From: Cristatella mucedo
Lineage: Eukaryota > Bryozoa > Phylactolaemata > Cristatellidae
NCBI GenBank assembly: GCA_009760855.2
Contig: WPIO01000004.1
Coordinates: 6,590,001-6,654,000, forward strand
DNA: 64,000 bases
Direction: 5' to 3'
Shown: positions 12,613 to 23,464 of the stretch, piece by piece
How the letters are laid out: the number at the start of each line of letters is the position of its first letter
Numbering within the stretch: position 1 is the first letter of the stretch
Program-made: the position numbers and the translations under genes
Notes under the pieces: model-generated
What the model saw: the letters and a program-made list of their open reading frames with translations, nothing else
What the model was told of the DNA's origin: nothing
Databases searched by the model: none

Positions 12613-12663
12613 CCGTTCTCTGAGGGCATTATGCAAATATATTATTACTATTAACAACAACTC
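12316..12663 (+). mobile_element. Diverged LINE-alpha 3' end split by a GA array
   Basis: The left part (12316-12500) matches the end of the LINE-alpha protein and early 3' UTR, with words such as GTCCCCTGACGTGACGACTC and TTAAAAACACCCGTTA. The right part (12611-12663) is the tail TTCTCTGAGGGC..ATTATTACTATT. Between them the GAGAGAGATT segment of the stem-loop has expanded into (GA)n. The copy is heavily mutated. Confidence 0.7.
12538..12611. repeat. (GA)n array grown inside a LINE tail
   Basis: About 74 bp of pure GA. It lies exactly where other LINE-alpha copies have TAGAGAGAGATT, next to the TTCTCTGAGGGC tail, so it probably arose by expansion of that motif. Confidence 0.9.
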
Positions 12664-12852
12664 CAAAGTCATATTGTATGCAAGCTTTGCAGAGCGACTT
12701 TTAGCTGTTCGTATTTCGACTTCCCAAAAGCGGGCTTATTATTGCTCCTCAGCTTTGCATTTAGGCCCAGAGCTGTAAGCAAGCCCGGACATGCCTGCAC
12801 ACCTAGACGCCATAGATGCCTAGACGTCGTCTGGAGGCCGTAAAAAATATAG

Positions 12853-12992
12853 TTCATTTGTATAGCGCCGTGAGAGAACTTGATCTCTATTTAAGCGATT
12901 AACATATGCCACGGGGCTCAAACCCATGATCTCATCCAGACCGTGGTCCTCGGGGAGAGCGTCTTAACAGTGGGGACACAAGCCGGCTCGGC
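12853..12992 (-). mobile_element. SINE-A copy, nearly full length
   Basis: Minus strand: a GAGCCGGCTTG-type head, a box-A-like TTAAGACGCTC, the CCCCGAGGACCA anticodon region and the box-B-like GGGTTTGAGCCCC. The spacer CATATGTTAATCGC and the LINE-like tail AGATCAAGTTCTCT..GGCGCTATACAAAT follow. Head and tail layout match the copies at 25092 and 63728. Confidence 0.8.
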
Positions 12993-13945
12993 CTTAAATC
13001 TAAGCGAGGATCCCTAGATCGATGGACAATTAGGACGGTACTACCTTTCCTTCGAGTCCAGGCATTCGTTTAGCCCTTTTACATTTTGGTAATTCAAACA
13101 CGAGCAAGCCTGAGCAAGGAAGTACAGAGACCTGGCAGCTCGTCTAGAGGGCTGAAATATCAGTCCTAGTCAGTGCCAATGAGCCCATAATGAAAAGGAA
13201 CTCGTGAAAGGTGTTGGAACCTTAAGCCTTGACCTCCAAGTGCATCGGCCTGAGATGTAACAAGCGATGACGTCTGTTGTGTCAGGATAATGTGTTCAGA
13301 ACAACAAGAACCGGTTTCTGATCCTGATTCTACGATCTGAGCAGGAGTCGAAACAGGCGGACACTGGAAAGAAGTGGACCGACCAGCAGCCAGAAAGGGC
13401 AGCTCGCTAGCTCTCGGCCTCAGCCGGAGGTTCCAGCTGAGAACGAGCAGGCACGAGCTCCTTCGTCACGGCATATAGCACCACAGAATCTCTCACCCAG
13501 CAACTGTGTTCCCCTTTCTTGACTATCTATTCTCAGTAAATGCTTGCTAGTGATAGCTGCTTCCTAAGCAGTACTGCGACCTCTTGGGAACCTTCGACCT
13601 TTGCAGTAACTCTAGACTCCCCCCCCCCGTGGTTGTTTACACCAGAGCGAAAACAGCAGTCATCGAAAGGCGTCCAAAAACACCTGAACACAAACACCCT
13701 CCCTCCCTCCCTCCCTCCCCTAGGCTTCTTAGATTAGCAGTGATAGTAACGTTCATCCAAGAGCTGCAGCATCGTTAGTTATTACCCGATTTGCTCTGCC
13801 AGTTAATGGAAAGGGACTGCTTTGCTTAGTCCACACAATTCGGTGCACTAGTTTGTGCTCAGTTCACAGCCAAGTGTCTTCTGCTAGATGCGCTCTGCCA
13901 GTGTATACAGAGATCTCCCAAGGTTTAAAGAATTAGCTGACTCAT
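12993..13945. other. Unassigned DNA
   Basis: No gene seen. Includes a C-tract at 13620-13628 and a short (CCCT)n tract at 13701-13720. Confidence 0.4.
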
Positions 13946-14036
13946 TTGTACGGCCGCAGAAGAGCCTTAAAGGCTATCCCTGCTTTCAGTGGGGCCGTAA
14001 AGGATTGACCACTGTAGTGGTCGAACTCAAGCCCTT
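13946..14036 (-). mobile_element. Degenerate SINE-B 3' part
   Basis: Minus strand shows TTGAGTTCGACCACTACAG, then CCCCACTGAAAGCAGGGATA and GCCTTTAAGGCTCTTCTG. These correspond to the box B and right half of the intact SINE-B at 61261-61446 (GGCTCGAATCCTGCAG and GTAAAGGCTCTTCTG). Confidence 0.55.
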
Positions 14037-14117
14037 GGATTGTTAAAAACTAGAACATTAACCCTGGGCTAGGACCCAGGGGCACCTCCCTCAACCAAGT
14101 CAGGACTGGTCTACAGT

Positions 14118-14276
<159 letters not shown>

Positions 14277-15925
14277 ATCCAGATGTGGTTTTGTGGGGGC
14301 AAAAGCGTGGCAGCCACCTGCAGCCTGGTTGCTCTTCTTACTGCAGCCAATGCGTAGTGATGCCTCACTCTTGGCCGTGCATATCCAAGCCAAAGTCTCT
14401 ACTCGGCGTGCTCAGCAGCTTATGTCCGAATTGTATAGAAATCATTCCAATTGAGTGCATGTGCCGTTCAGTATAAGGAGGCCAGTGGTGCCAGACTTTA
14501 TAAGCCAGGGAAGATACTCTCAGAGACAGGCCTAATAGCCCAACGTTATGACACGTTGTCAAGTAGCCAAGTCGCGCGACGCCCATACGTGAAGCTGAGG
14601 GTCGAATCGCTGTTCAAGATGGCTTTTGATGAGGACCACAGATGACCTTGCTCGTTAAGGTGGCTCACGGAGACCTGCATGAGCTAGTCCTCATGCCGGC
14701 TGGGGCAGGTTCTTTTTAAACCAGGCCACACTGTACTGTTATAGCAATCCCTGGCAACCATACATTCGTTCTGCAAAGCTGCTCTAGTTGTATTGAATTA
14801 GCCGAAGAGCAGCTAGCCGTGCATAACCAATTATCCAGTGGCTGTAGCCAGGATTTTCATCCAGACGCCAGGCAAGACGCTCACAATTGTTATTTTGGGG
14901 TAAAGAAATGCAAGCTTTATTCACGTGTGCTAGACTAGACCCAAAATTGATGATACATTACGGCAAAAATCACATTTTCCATTTGACTTGAACTATGTGG
15001 TTGCTCGTCGAGTAGAATTAGTCAAGACGCAGGTTCAATGTTTGTGACGGTATAGGTGCAAGGCTTAGGAATTCGGCCTAGGACTTCTAGCACCGAGATG
15101 GAGAGGGAGGGGGCAAAGGCTCTCCCTACAAATCATCGAAGAATAAGCACGTCGTGCAGGGCGTCGCCGGCACTATTCCTGTGCCTTCTGTATACTCATC
15201 GCACCGTCTGCTTCTGCACATCGAGCAAGCAACCTTTCAGTCAGGCTATCGTTAGCGTGGAATGCAGGCAGATTGGGAGGTACTAGTCTGGCATGTGCAC
15301 ACAGATTGGAATGCCAGCCAGCCTCCGTAGACCGATTTGTACGGTCGTGTCGGGAGGGCGACCAGGCCTCTTCGCATGCTACTTCACCATACCATTGTTT
15401 CGCCTGAAGAGTTCAAGGCTTGGCCTCTCCGTTGCCTAATCCTGTTTCAATGGTGATGAATTAGGCAGACTAAACCCACAGTTAAACTACACGAACTGCT
15501 ACTTTCCGTTCTCACGGCAAGATCTTTGCTAGCTCGGGCGATGTTTTGCAAGTTGTCCAAAACCAACCTTAAGATCCCCTGGGCAACAAAGCTGATAGTA
15601 CGGCGAAGAGGCTTCGCCGGATCTTTACCCAACTGCCCTCACTTTGCGACCGAGGTCAAGTTCAGCAGTGTACACTAAATAAATGTACGCTGCAAGTTCC
15701 TTCACAGTCTAGACGTCTTTTCTGCCGCTACACGAATTTCTGCCACATTCGCTAATCCTCCCATCTGCTGTCCGTCCGACTCTGTAGCCCAACCCATCGT
15801 CTCATCAGCTCCTCTAGCCTCCTCTACCCATCCTTCACCGTTTACAACCCCCAACCGTAACTCAAGTGGTGATATGGCAGCCAGAAATTTAAGCCAGTTC
15901 ACACCTGACACAGAGCTCGTTGTTG
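14277..15925. other. Unassigned DNA
   Basis: No domain or exon recognised. Frames at plus 14451-14645, plus 15056-15286 and minus 15447-15632 have no recognisable motif. Confidence 0.4.
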
Positions 15926-15927
15926 CA

Positions 15928-16035
15928 AAGGACTTCAGTGCTCGCTCTTCACGACCGAGTTCACGGGTTCGAATCCATCAGCTGAAGACCCTTTGTTGCT
16001 AACTGCAACTGGGTGTCAATAGCTGTTAACACTTT
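15928..16035 (+). mobile_element. Possible tRNA-derived repeat, SINE-B-like
   Basis: Contains a good box B (ACGGGTTCGAATCC) preceded by CGCTCTTCACGACCGAG and followed by an AGACCCTTTGTTGCTAACTG segment laid out like the body of SINE-B. The head is poorly conserved, so family membership is uncertain. Confidence 0.35.
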
Positions 16036-16115
16036 CATGCTTCTGTACAAGATGACGCTGTTAAATCAGATACTATTTATTCAATTATTATTCTACGAAC
16101 ATAAATAGGGGTAGG

Positions 16116-16275
16116 CCTAGCCTGTTTGGGCCAGCAGTTAAGGTGGTCGCCCCGACCAAAGTGAAGGTGAATACAGTTTGAACGAAGCTCATGGGCTCGA
16201 GCCCTGGGGTGTACGTGAAGGACATGAATAGAAATAAGTTCTCCTGGGGCACTATACAAATGAATTATATTTTGT
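16116..16275 (+). mobile_element. SINE-A copy, nearly full length
   Basis: tRNA-like head with a box-A-like GCCAGCAGTTAAGGTGGTCG and a box-B-like GGGCTCGAGCCC, then the spacer GTGTACGTGAAGGACATGAA. The LINE-alpha-type tail follows (AATAAGTTCTCCTGGGGC, ACTATACAAATGAATTATAT). The tail's outer stem is degraded in this copy. Confidence 0.8.
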
Positions 16276-16644
16276 TCGATTACTATATGAGCAGTTGAGT
16301 AAAATTAGAAAGACGATAAATATCTAAATCAGTGAGTTTTTATGAACATTAAACCCTATAATTACACGGGTTCATTTAGTTGAGTATATTTATAGTACTA
16401 CCGTGACGGTTGAGCAATGATGATCGTCAAACTATGTGAGAATAATTTGATAATTTGAATTTGCACACGTAGCTAAACATTCAATCTCACGGATAACAAT
16501 GTACATTTAAATGCAAGAACTTAAACAAGAACACGAATATGAACAGGAAAGGGTGACCATGCAACTCGAGTATCTTTCCCTTTCTGCACTAAAGCCAGCT
16601 TTGCTGTCACCCAAAGTGATGGCTATCACTTTTTACACTGTACA
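16276..16644. other. Unassigned AT-rich DNA
   Basis: AT-rich, no frame or repeat recognised. Confidence 0.4.
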
Positions 16645-17103
16645 ACAAGGCCTGCCTCAGCTTGACTCCTTTATGCCGAGGTGAACTGCTGCACCAGTTG
16701 CAGCCTCCTCGTACCCTCAGGTCGTGTATGAACAATAAATTAGCTGTTCCATTCCTCCGCTTGAAGACCGTTGGCGGCAGAAGCTTTCGCTTTGCAGGCC
16801 AATACTGTGGAACTCACTTCCACAACTCGTGCGCATCGACAGATACTCTCCTGCTATCGAACTAAGGCACATGCTTTCCAGCCGTCCGGAGCTGCTACTT
16901 CCCTGCTACTCAATACCTCAAATTCTCTCTTGACTCAGCTATGCTTCTCCCTTTCTCTTAGTTTCGGTAGATACAGTTCGGTGGCTACCGAATATATACC
17001 GAAATTGGCTTAGGACTATGGCGAGCTATACAAAACCCCCCTGCAAAGACCGATTCAGTATTTTCGGCTTTGAGAAGTTGCAGAGGGAGATACATAACAT
17101 ACA
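16645..17103 (+). mobile_element. LINE-beta 3' end, 5'-truncated
   Basis: The plus strand shows the same C-terminal protein blocks as the copy at 4488-4952: GELLHQLQPPRTLRSC, NNKLAVPFLRLKTVGG, then a frame change into WNSLPQ-like coding (ACTGTGGAACTCACTTCCAC). The 3' UTR ends TTTGAGAAGTTGCAGAGGGA followed by GATACATAACATACAT. Frameshifts leave it non-functional. Confidence 0.82.
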
Positions 17104-17982
17104 TCGCTTCCAGTGCTTCTTAGCTACAGCTAGGGCTACTTGAGTTGGCATATTGGAAAGTGGATCGCGACAGATCGGAAGCAGTGCTGTGCCTGGCTTT
17201 CGCAAGTTATGGTAATGCAAACTTAAAACCTGCATAAGATTCTCTATGGGGCATATTAGATATTGCATTCGAATTTGAAGATGATCAAGATGTCCAAACG
17301 TTTCGCACATGAAACTAAATGCTGAATCACTACACAGCACTGACGAACATATTTGTTTTATTGGGCAATTACAAAAAGTAACTTCAAAATCCATTTTCGT
17401 TTTCCTTCTTGCAGATATTGCTCCATTAACTAAGAATCAAGCTCGGCAGTCAGAGGATTGGGCACACCAGCAAGGTCTTCGGACACTCGTGCACACCACA
17501 TAAATTTTGTTTGCAGTTTTCCGTTATATTCGAGTGCGCAAGTCGGTTGGGTAAGTGCACATAATAGTGCACATAATAGGATAAATAGCTAATTGTGAAA
17601 GAGGATAAATGGCTAAATTGTGGGTTTCCGTGAATACCAAACCGACTATGAAAACAGTGTCTTCTCTCTATTGTTCTCTTGCTCGATCGATATAAATGCT
17701 CTCTATTCGTCGGCCATGCGAAGCAAGTGCAAGTTTAATTTTGAATGATTCCACTTTTTCTGGACTTTGCAACTACGTTTTGAAGCTCCCGGCAGGTTGA
17801 ATGGGCTCGTGACCGGCATCAGCTTGAGCTGCACCGTCAGTGCTGCTCCTCCCCTGAACAGAGCTTTCTGAGCAGAACTAGCAGCACACACACTTCTCTA
17901 TAAATAAGTGCAACGCCAAACGAAGCGGCAATTTGGCAAGTAGGTTATACTTGCATGGGATGGCAACGCTACGTATCTTTGC

Positions 17983-18058
<76 letters not shown>

Positions 18059-18785
18059 ATCTGGGCGGATCACCATCTAGTCGGACATCAGTGATTCCCT
18101 ATTTCGGGAGGAGGATTGGTGAGCTCCCCGTCCAAAGAAGAGTACGGTGCTCACAGTTAGCAGTTGAGTCGAAACTGGAGCAGAGAACGCAAACCAGCTG
18201 GGCGGCGTCGCTAATACGAAATCGCCTGTAGCCGATCGTGAAGCCACTAGCATCTCATGTTCGAACGAGTCGGGCCAGTTGCCTGGTGCAAAGCTACAAA
18301 CGGCGCCTATCCCTTCGTCGAAAATTGCTACACAATATCTTCCAGTGTTTTTTGTCTATGCTTGACAAGGTCAAATCAGAGAGCCGATCTTGCCCAATGG
18401 ATGCTCTTTGATAAGACGATCTCTTGCTTGCTTAAGGAACGTTCACAACTAGCTACTGATACAGATATGGTGAGAAGAACTTACATGGCAACTCTCAAAT
18501 CAAGAAGCACATCTTCACTTTAACTGAAAATGAAAGACGTGAGTTCCAGGTAGGGCTGTTTGGTGCCTAGGCGCAACGTGTGGCAAGAACCATTTTAGAA
18601 TTACCATATTTCGCTGTGTGTCTCTGCTTCATTAACGTCTGCACCTTGGAAGCCTCCAAGATACAGATATTGCTGGCTGAGTTTGATTTGGTCAAGTTTC
18701 TTCAAAAGCTGCTAACTTCAAGCAAGTAACAAAATTTTGTATTGAGATCTGTGAGCCACTTACACCTAGTTGTAATTTCATGTCT
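17104..18785. other. Unassigned DNA with one (GA)n array
   Basis: No gene recognised. A (GA)n array spans 17985-18056. The minus frame 17026-17394 (122 codons) overlaps the LINE-beta tail and has no recognisable motif. AT-rich near 18780 where the LINE-alpha tail begins. Confidence 0.4.
17985..18056. repeat. (GA)n microsatellite
   Basis: About 70 bp of uninterrupted GA. Confidence 0.95.
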
Positions 18786-20340
18786 GATTACAATGAGATT
18801 ATAATAATGAGATTATAATGAGATTATAATAATCATAATAATAATAATGCACTTGATAAAGCTCCCTCAGATAACTCAATCTCTCTAGGCGCTTTACATT
18901 AGCTGCAAAGGCAAACGCAATTGAATGGTGAGTAATATGATGCTTGATAAACAACTAGAATAACATGGTTAGGGGAGACACTCACAAGGTCAGCATGCAA
19001 ATGTGGTTAGCGGCAGCATGCAGTGTCAGCACGAATAAGCAGGTGAAGGACGAATCACAGGGACCCACTAAATGCTATCCTAAATAGGTGCTTTTAAGTT
19101 CTTTTTAAATGTTGTCAAGTCAGGGGATGTTGTGACTCAAGTCAGGAGGTAGTTCAAGGCTTTGGGAGCACACGAACTAAATGCATGGTTCCCACAGGAT
19201 TTGAGGCATGTACGACGTATTGGAAGACTGTTGCATTCCGAAAAGCCGGTGGTACGGTGCTTGGCCTGGTGGGGGAGTAGATCTGAGAGATAGACTGGAG
19301 CCAAAGAATGAAGTGACCTAAAAGTGAGCGACAAAACCTTGAAATCGGTCCGTTGCTTGACTGGTAGCCAGTGCAGGTCAGCGAGATGTGGTGTGATGTG
19401 GCAACTGCGATTCTAACGACAGACAAGCCTAGCTGTGGAGTTTTGCACCAGCTGTAATCGCCTGATTGCACATGCCGGTAGGCCAGCACACACTGTGCTA
19501 CAGAAGTCAAGACGGGATGTCACAAATGCATAGACCAACTTAGACGTGGTATCCTTATCTAAACAAGCCCAAATTTTAGCAACGTTATGTAGCTAAAAGT
19601 AGGCGGATTTGGCTGTGAAGCTGATGTGGTCGTCTAACGACAGGTCACTTTGGAACATGACACCTAGATTTCGAGCTGATTCAACAGGAGATATGCTGGC
19701 ACGGCCAATTTTGAGCTTCAGCCTTTCCAATTTCTGAATCACACTGGGTTTGCCATAACTAGTAAGTTAGTTTTATCATCGTTTAGTTTTAGAAAATTTG
19801 CTGCCATCCTATTGGGAATGTCATCAATACATGCTGCAAGTGAGTTTAGAGAATTTGAGGTGCTCGAAGGCTGGGAGGGATCAAAGCAAAGGTACAACTG
19901 AGTGTCATCTGCATAGAAGTGACAGCCTAGATTGTGCTTGGCAATCACATCAGCAAGAGGGAGAGTATAAACCGTGAAAAAAACAGGACCTAGCACGGAG
20001 CCCTGAGGTACCCCATATTTCAGAGGTACCCCGGACGATCTTTGTCCACTCACGTCAATACTCTGGAGTCTCCCACTGAGATTGGACCTGAACCATTGTA
20101 TAACCGTGCCAGTGATGCCCAGGCGAGATGAGAGGTGCTCTAGAAGAACTTTGTGATCGATAGTGTGAAAAGCTGCTGAAATATTGAGCAAAGCAAGCAG
20201 AGACACTCTACCCATGTCTGCATTCCTAAGTAGGTCGTTGTATACCCTAAGCAACGCTGACTTTGTGGAGCGATTAGCTCTAAATCCAGACTGGAACTTA
20301 CTAGCAAGTCTATGATAATAGATTTGATGAGGTGACAAGA
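18786..20340 (-). mobile_element. LINE-alpha reverse transcriptase and 3' end, longest copy
   Basis: Minus-strand CR1/L2-like non-LTR retrotransposon, 5'-truncated inside the reverse transcriptase. The frame at 19739-20338 (199 codons) has the fingers motif FQSGFRANRST, motif A as LLALLNISAAFHTIDHK, GVPQGSVLGP, and the catalytic YADDTQLYL box. The next part (NLGVMFQSDLSLDDH, KSAYFQL) and the C-terminal region LTFRSLHSLAPVYLSDLLP follow in other frames. The family 3' UTR, stem-loop and (ATT)n end the element at about 18786-18850. Motif A normally reads with Asp where this copy has Asn and His, so the encoded enzyme would be inactive. Stops and frameshifts also break it. Its 5' end lies about 5 bp from a hAT relic on the same strand. 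Confidence 0.92.
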
Positions 20341-20344
20341 TAGT

Positions 20345-21790
20345 CTATGATGTACCTTAAATTATTCTTGAAGTCTCCTACTCTGCCGAGAGACGAACGT
20401 GTTGAGAGTTCGCCAGACATCTGTGACTATGGCAGATTCTTCGTTCAACTGAAACTCCCCACAATTCGCATCCCCTTTCGGCATCAAGTAGTGATTCTTC
20501 TTCACACTAGTCTTCTTGAAGTCTTGACATCTCAATCTCAAAAGAGCTGAGGTCACAAGAGTCATATTTGAAGCTCGTCTTTAGATCCTGCAGTTTTTTC
20601 TAAACACAGTCAATCTTCCTTAAGATGCTGTACCAAAATGGCAACAGAGCCAAAAAGTTAGTTCAAAATACGGTGTAGGGGAGTGCCAGTTTCCCTTCTT
20701 GTTAATGTGTTAAACTTGTGTCCTCAGACATTCGCTCCAAAAGTATTACAATGCTGTTCAATCCATCATTGATAGATTTCACAGCCTCTAAGCACTCCAC
20801 CTTGTTGTACAGTGACGCTTGAGAGTGATGGCTAAGACTTTCTTCAACTCTTCTTACTTCAGAGTTGATCTGGAAAGAAATAAGTTGGCGCTCCCTATCG
20901 TTTCAAAATAGTTAATAATGAAAATAGTAGTAGCAATGCACTTGATAAAGTGCCCTCAGAGAACTCAATATCTTTCTAGGTGCTTTACATTTGCTGCAAA
21001 GGGAAATCAGATCGATGACAAGGGACTATTGACTTGCTGCATGAACTCCTGCCAGGTTCAACCGGCGGCAACAGCAGTTTACAAAAACTGCCTTCTCATT
21101 TCTGGGCAGTGTTCTTTTTGGACACCTGACAAGTGGCCAGATAAGCCTGCAGCGTGGTCGTAGCACTGCGACCTGCAATCTTGCAAGGACATTTTGTCAG
21201 ATTTGAGTTTGTCCAAGATGAGACCCTCAATTGATGCAGCATCTTTAGCAAATATTTAAAAAAAGCCCAGGATCGCCCCCTCTTTGATGATGGCTGCTTT
21301 ATTGGAAAAATCAACATCGACATATCTAATGATGTGAGACATCTAGTCGCAGAGCACCAAATCAGGAGTTGAGTCAACCAGAATTTGATAGTGCTCGTTC
21401 GCCGTTTGTTGCAGAGTAGCTTGTCTCTGACTGTGAATGCATTTCTACTGAGGAACTCATTTTGGGTTTGATGAGGCAGATAATGGACTGACTCTCGATT
21501 CTTTCATGTTTGGTCCAGGCGCGATTGCAGAAGAAGATCGTACTGAGCTAGAATGTGAAAAGTCCGAAGGAGTTTCCAAAGTTTCTGTCACCGACACTCT
21601 CTTGGTGACCACGCAATGCCAGGTTTTGAGAAAAAAGAGAGCATGCTGAGAACTCTCTTTAGGACTTCTTGCATGCAGCCCTGGCGAAAAGCCATCTTAG
21701 CAAAAGCCCAACAGTAGCCTGTACTTTACTGCTGACACACACAGGCGACTTCCTGCCGACTGGCAAACAGGCTTTCAGCAGCTCACGCTA
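20345..21790 (-). pseudogene. hAT-family (DUF4371/ZMYM1-type) transposase relic
   Basis: Minus-strand reading in several frames gives the ordered blocks of DUF4371-type hAT transposases. A YCWAFAK-type Cys block lies near 21710. LALRGH and FGNSFGLFHILAQYD follow (about 21630-21560), then the TQNEFLSRNAF block (about 21460-21430). The catalytic-domain pieces are QILVDSTPD, SHIIRYVDVDF, then KLKSDKMSLQDC and QCYDHAAGLSGHLSGVQ (about 21400-21110). A C-terminal stretch reads KVECLEAVKSINDGLNSI, then FWYSILRKIDCV at about 20820-20580. Several stop codons and frameshifts make it dead. A LINE-alpha 3' tail (20915-21012) lies between the two halves, and part of the middle of the transposase is missing there. 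Terminal inverted repeats were not identified. Family assignment rests on motif order recalled from the family, not on a search. Confidence 0.78.
20915..21012 (-). mobile_element. LINE-alpha 3' tail inserted in the hAT relic
   Basis: Minus strand: TTTGCAGCAAATGTAAAGCA, the stem-loop core AGATATTGAGTTCTCTGAGG, then the tail towards 20915. Transposase sequence lies on both sides, so this is a short 5'-truncated insertion into an already present hAT copy. No clear target duplication was found. Confidence 0.8.
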
Positions 21791-23464
21791 AGCGCAAAAT
21801 TCACCAACCGGCAGACTGTTGCTCCAGGAGAGCGAGTGTGGTAAGGCGAAATCTTTATATACAGCAATCAGGTCAAAAGTGACTATCGCACACAGTTATG
21901 CAAAATGCCGCACGTACTGACGCTAGGCCACGGCGCCCAGGCTCACCCTGGACGCTGCACAGCACGCCGTGCTCGCCCTTGACGTGACGCAGGCCGCCTT
22001 AGACGGGCAGAACGGGGCAAGCCGACAAGAAGGGCAGATGGAACGCGGGGATGGTGGGGTAAGCGAGGGGTGAGCGAGGGGTGAGCGGCCGTGTGCTTGC
22101 TGCTCTGCGAGCGGCAGTCAAATACACGGCGACCGAAGCCCCTCGGTGTTTCCGGGTCGTCATGTGTGTGCCGCCAGAGCTGCAGGCTACAGCCTGGTCT
22201 ACGTCCGTAAATATGCTTAAATAGCTCAGCCAGTAATAGTCAAGTCCATTGAAACAAGGACCTGCTTCGACTCAAGATTGGTATTACCGCATAAAAAAAG
22301 AAAATATGCACAATCCATTTGGCTCTTGGTGGTACCTTGGCCCTGGCGCACGGGGTCATATGTCCATCCCCCCCCCCCCCCCACCCCCCCCCCACTAGGC
22401 CTCAGTCCAACACACAGTGCCGGCCGCCCCCCCCCCCATTACGCCTCAGTCCGACACGCAGTGCCGGCCCACTGCTGGCCGCCATACGAAAGAGATCGCA
22501 ACTGCACGGAAGGTTGACCTGAGCAGCCGATGCCACCCACCCAGGGCGGTTAGCCACAGCCGGTGGGTGAGCACTGCGACTCAGCCGACAACACTGTGCT
22601 CCAGCAGGCTAGCTTCGTTTATTGAAGACCTCCGGAATAGCTAAAAACACGGCTAATGGCATCGACATTAAATCTCGCCATCTGGCCAGCAGGAATCTTG
22701 GTGAAGTCACCGATGCCTGCGACGTTGCCGGAAGTCGCTGCGAGTCGCGAATGCAACGTCAGCTTCGCAGTCACGCCTCCTGGGCAGTGTCGACCGCTGC
22801 TGGGACCAGCGACTGGCGGCAGCGGCTGTCCGAAATTGCTACGCGGAAGAGAGGCCAAAACGGGCCCTGCTGCGTCGCATTCCTTCCACCCGACGCACTC
22901 TCGCTTAACCTCATACAGCGAGCCCATCCACCGTTTTTCCGGCCTGCCCCTCTGCCCGCACGGGCGGCAAGGCTCGAGCGGCTCGAGGAAATAGCGATGC
23001 ATTCGAACGCATCTGCTGCCTTTTGTTAGCGGCTGTGCATTCTTACAAGGGGCCTGATTGCGGTTCAGTCGGCAGGCGCTCTGCGGGCATCGGAAACGTA
23101 GTCGTCGAAGCTACGAAGCGCGTATTTCGACCGCGCTCACGCCCTACTAGCATTCAGGATGACCGCCGCCATCTGGCACCGCCAGAGCTCATTGTTGCCT
23201 AGCAACGCAGCAGGCGGCTCATCTCTGCAGGGGCGCTCAGAAGAATCGCCCCAAGAACATATCGCCAGCGGAGCATTCCGCACTCATAGATGAATGGATA
23301 GATAAAGCTCCAGCTTTTGCAGCTGAGCACTTCATGCGTTTGTTATTCAATTCTGCACCACGTTTATAAACCGATATCGTTTCGACTTGTGTGACCTTTG
23401 GCGCTGAGAGCAACAACGCTACGACCACGAAAGGGGAAAACCCGGGCTTCGGGCACATTTTCCA
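21791..23464. other. Unassigned; GC-rich from about 21900 to 23030
   Basis: GC-rich DNA with overlapping frames on both strands (minus 22619-23002, plus 22622-23029) that shadow each other and lack a known domain. A C-tract duplication lies at 22369-22470. No convincing exon. Confidence 0.4.
22369..22470. repeat. C-tract with duplicated 40-45 bp unit
   Basis: Two near-identical units containing GCCTCAGTCC and CAGTGCCGGCC are each preceded by a long run of C. The second unit has GACACG where the first has AACACA. Probably a local tandem duplication. Confidence 0.8.

Noticed and set aside
22619-23029. Overlapping ORFs of 127 and 135 codons on opposite strands
   Set aside because: Mutual shadows in GC-rich sequence with no domain.
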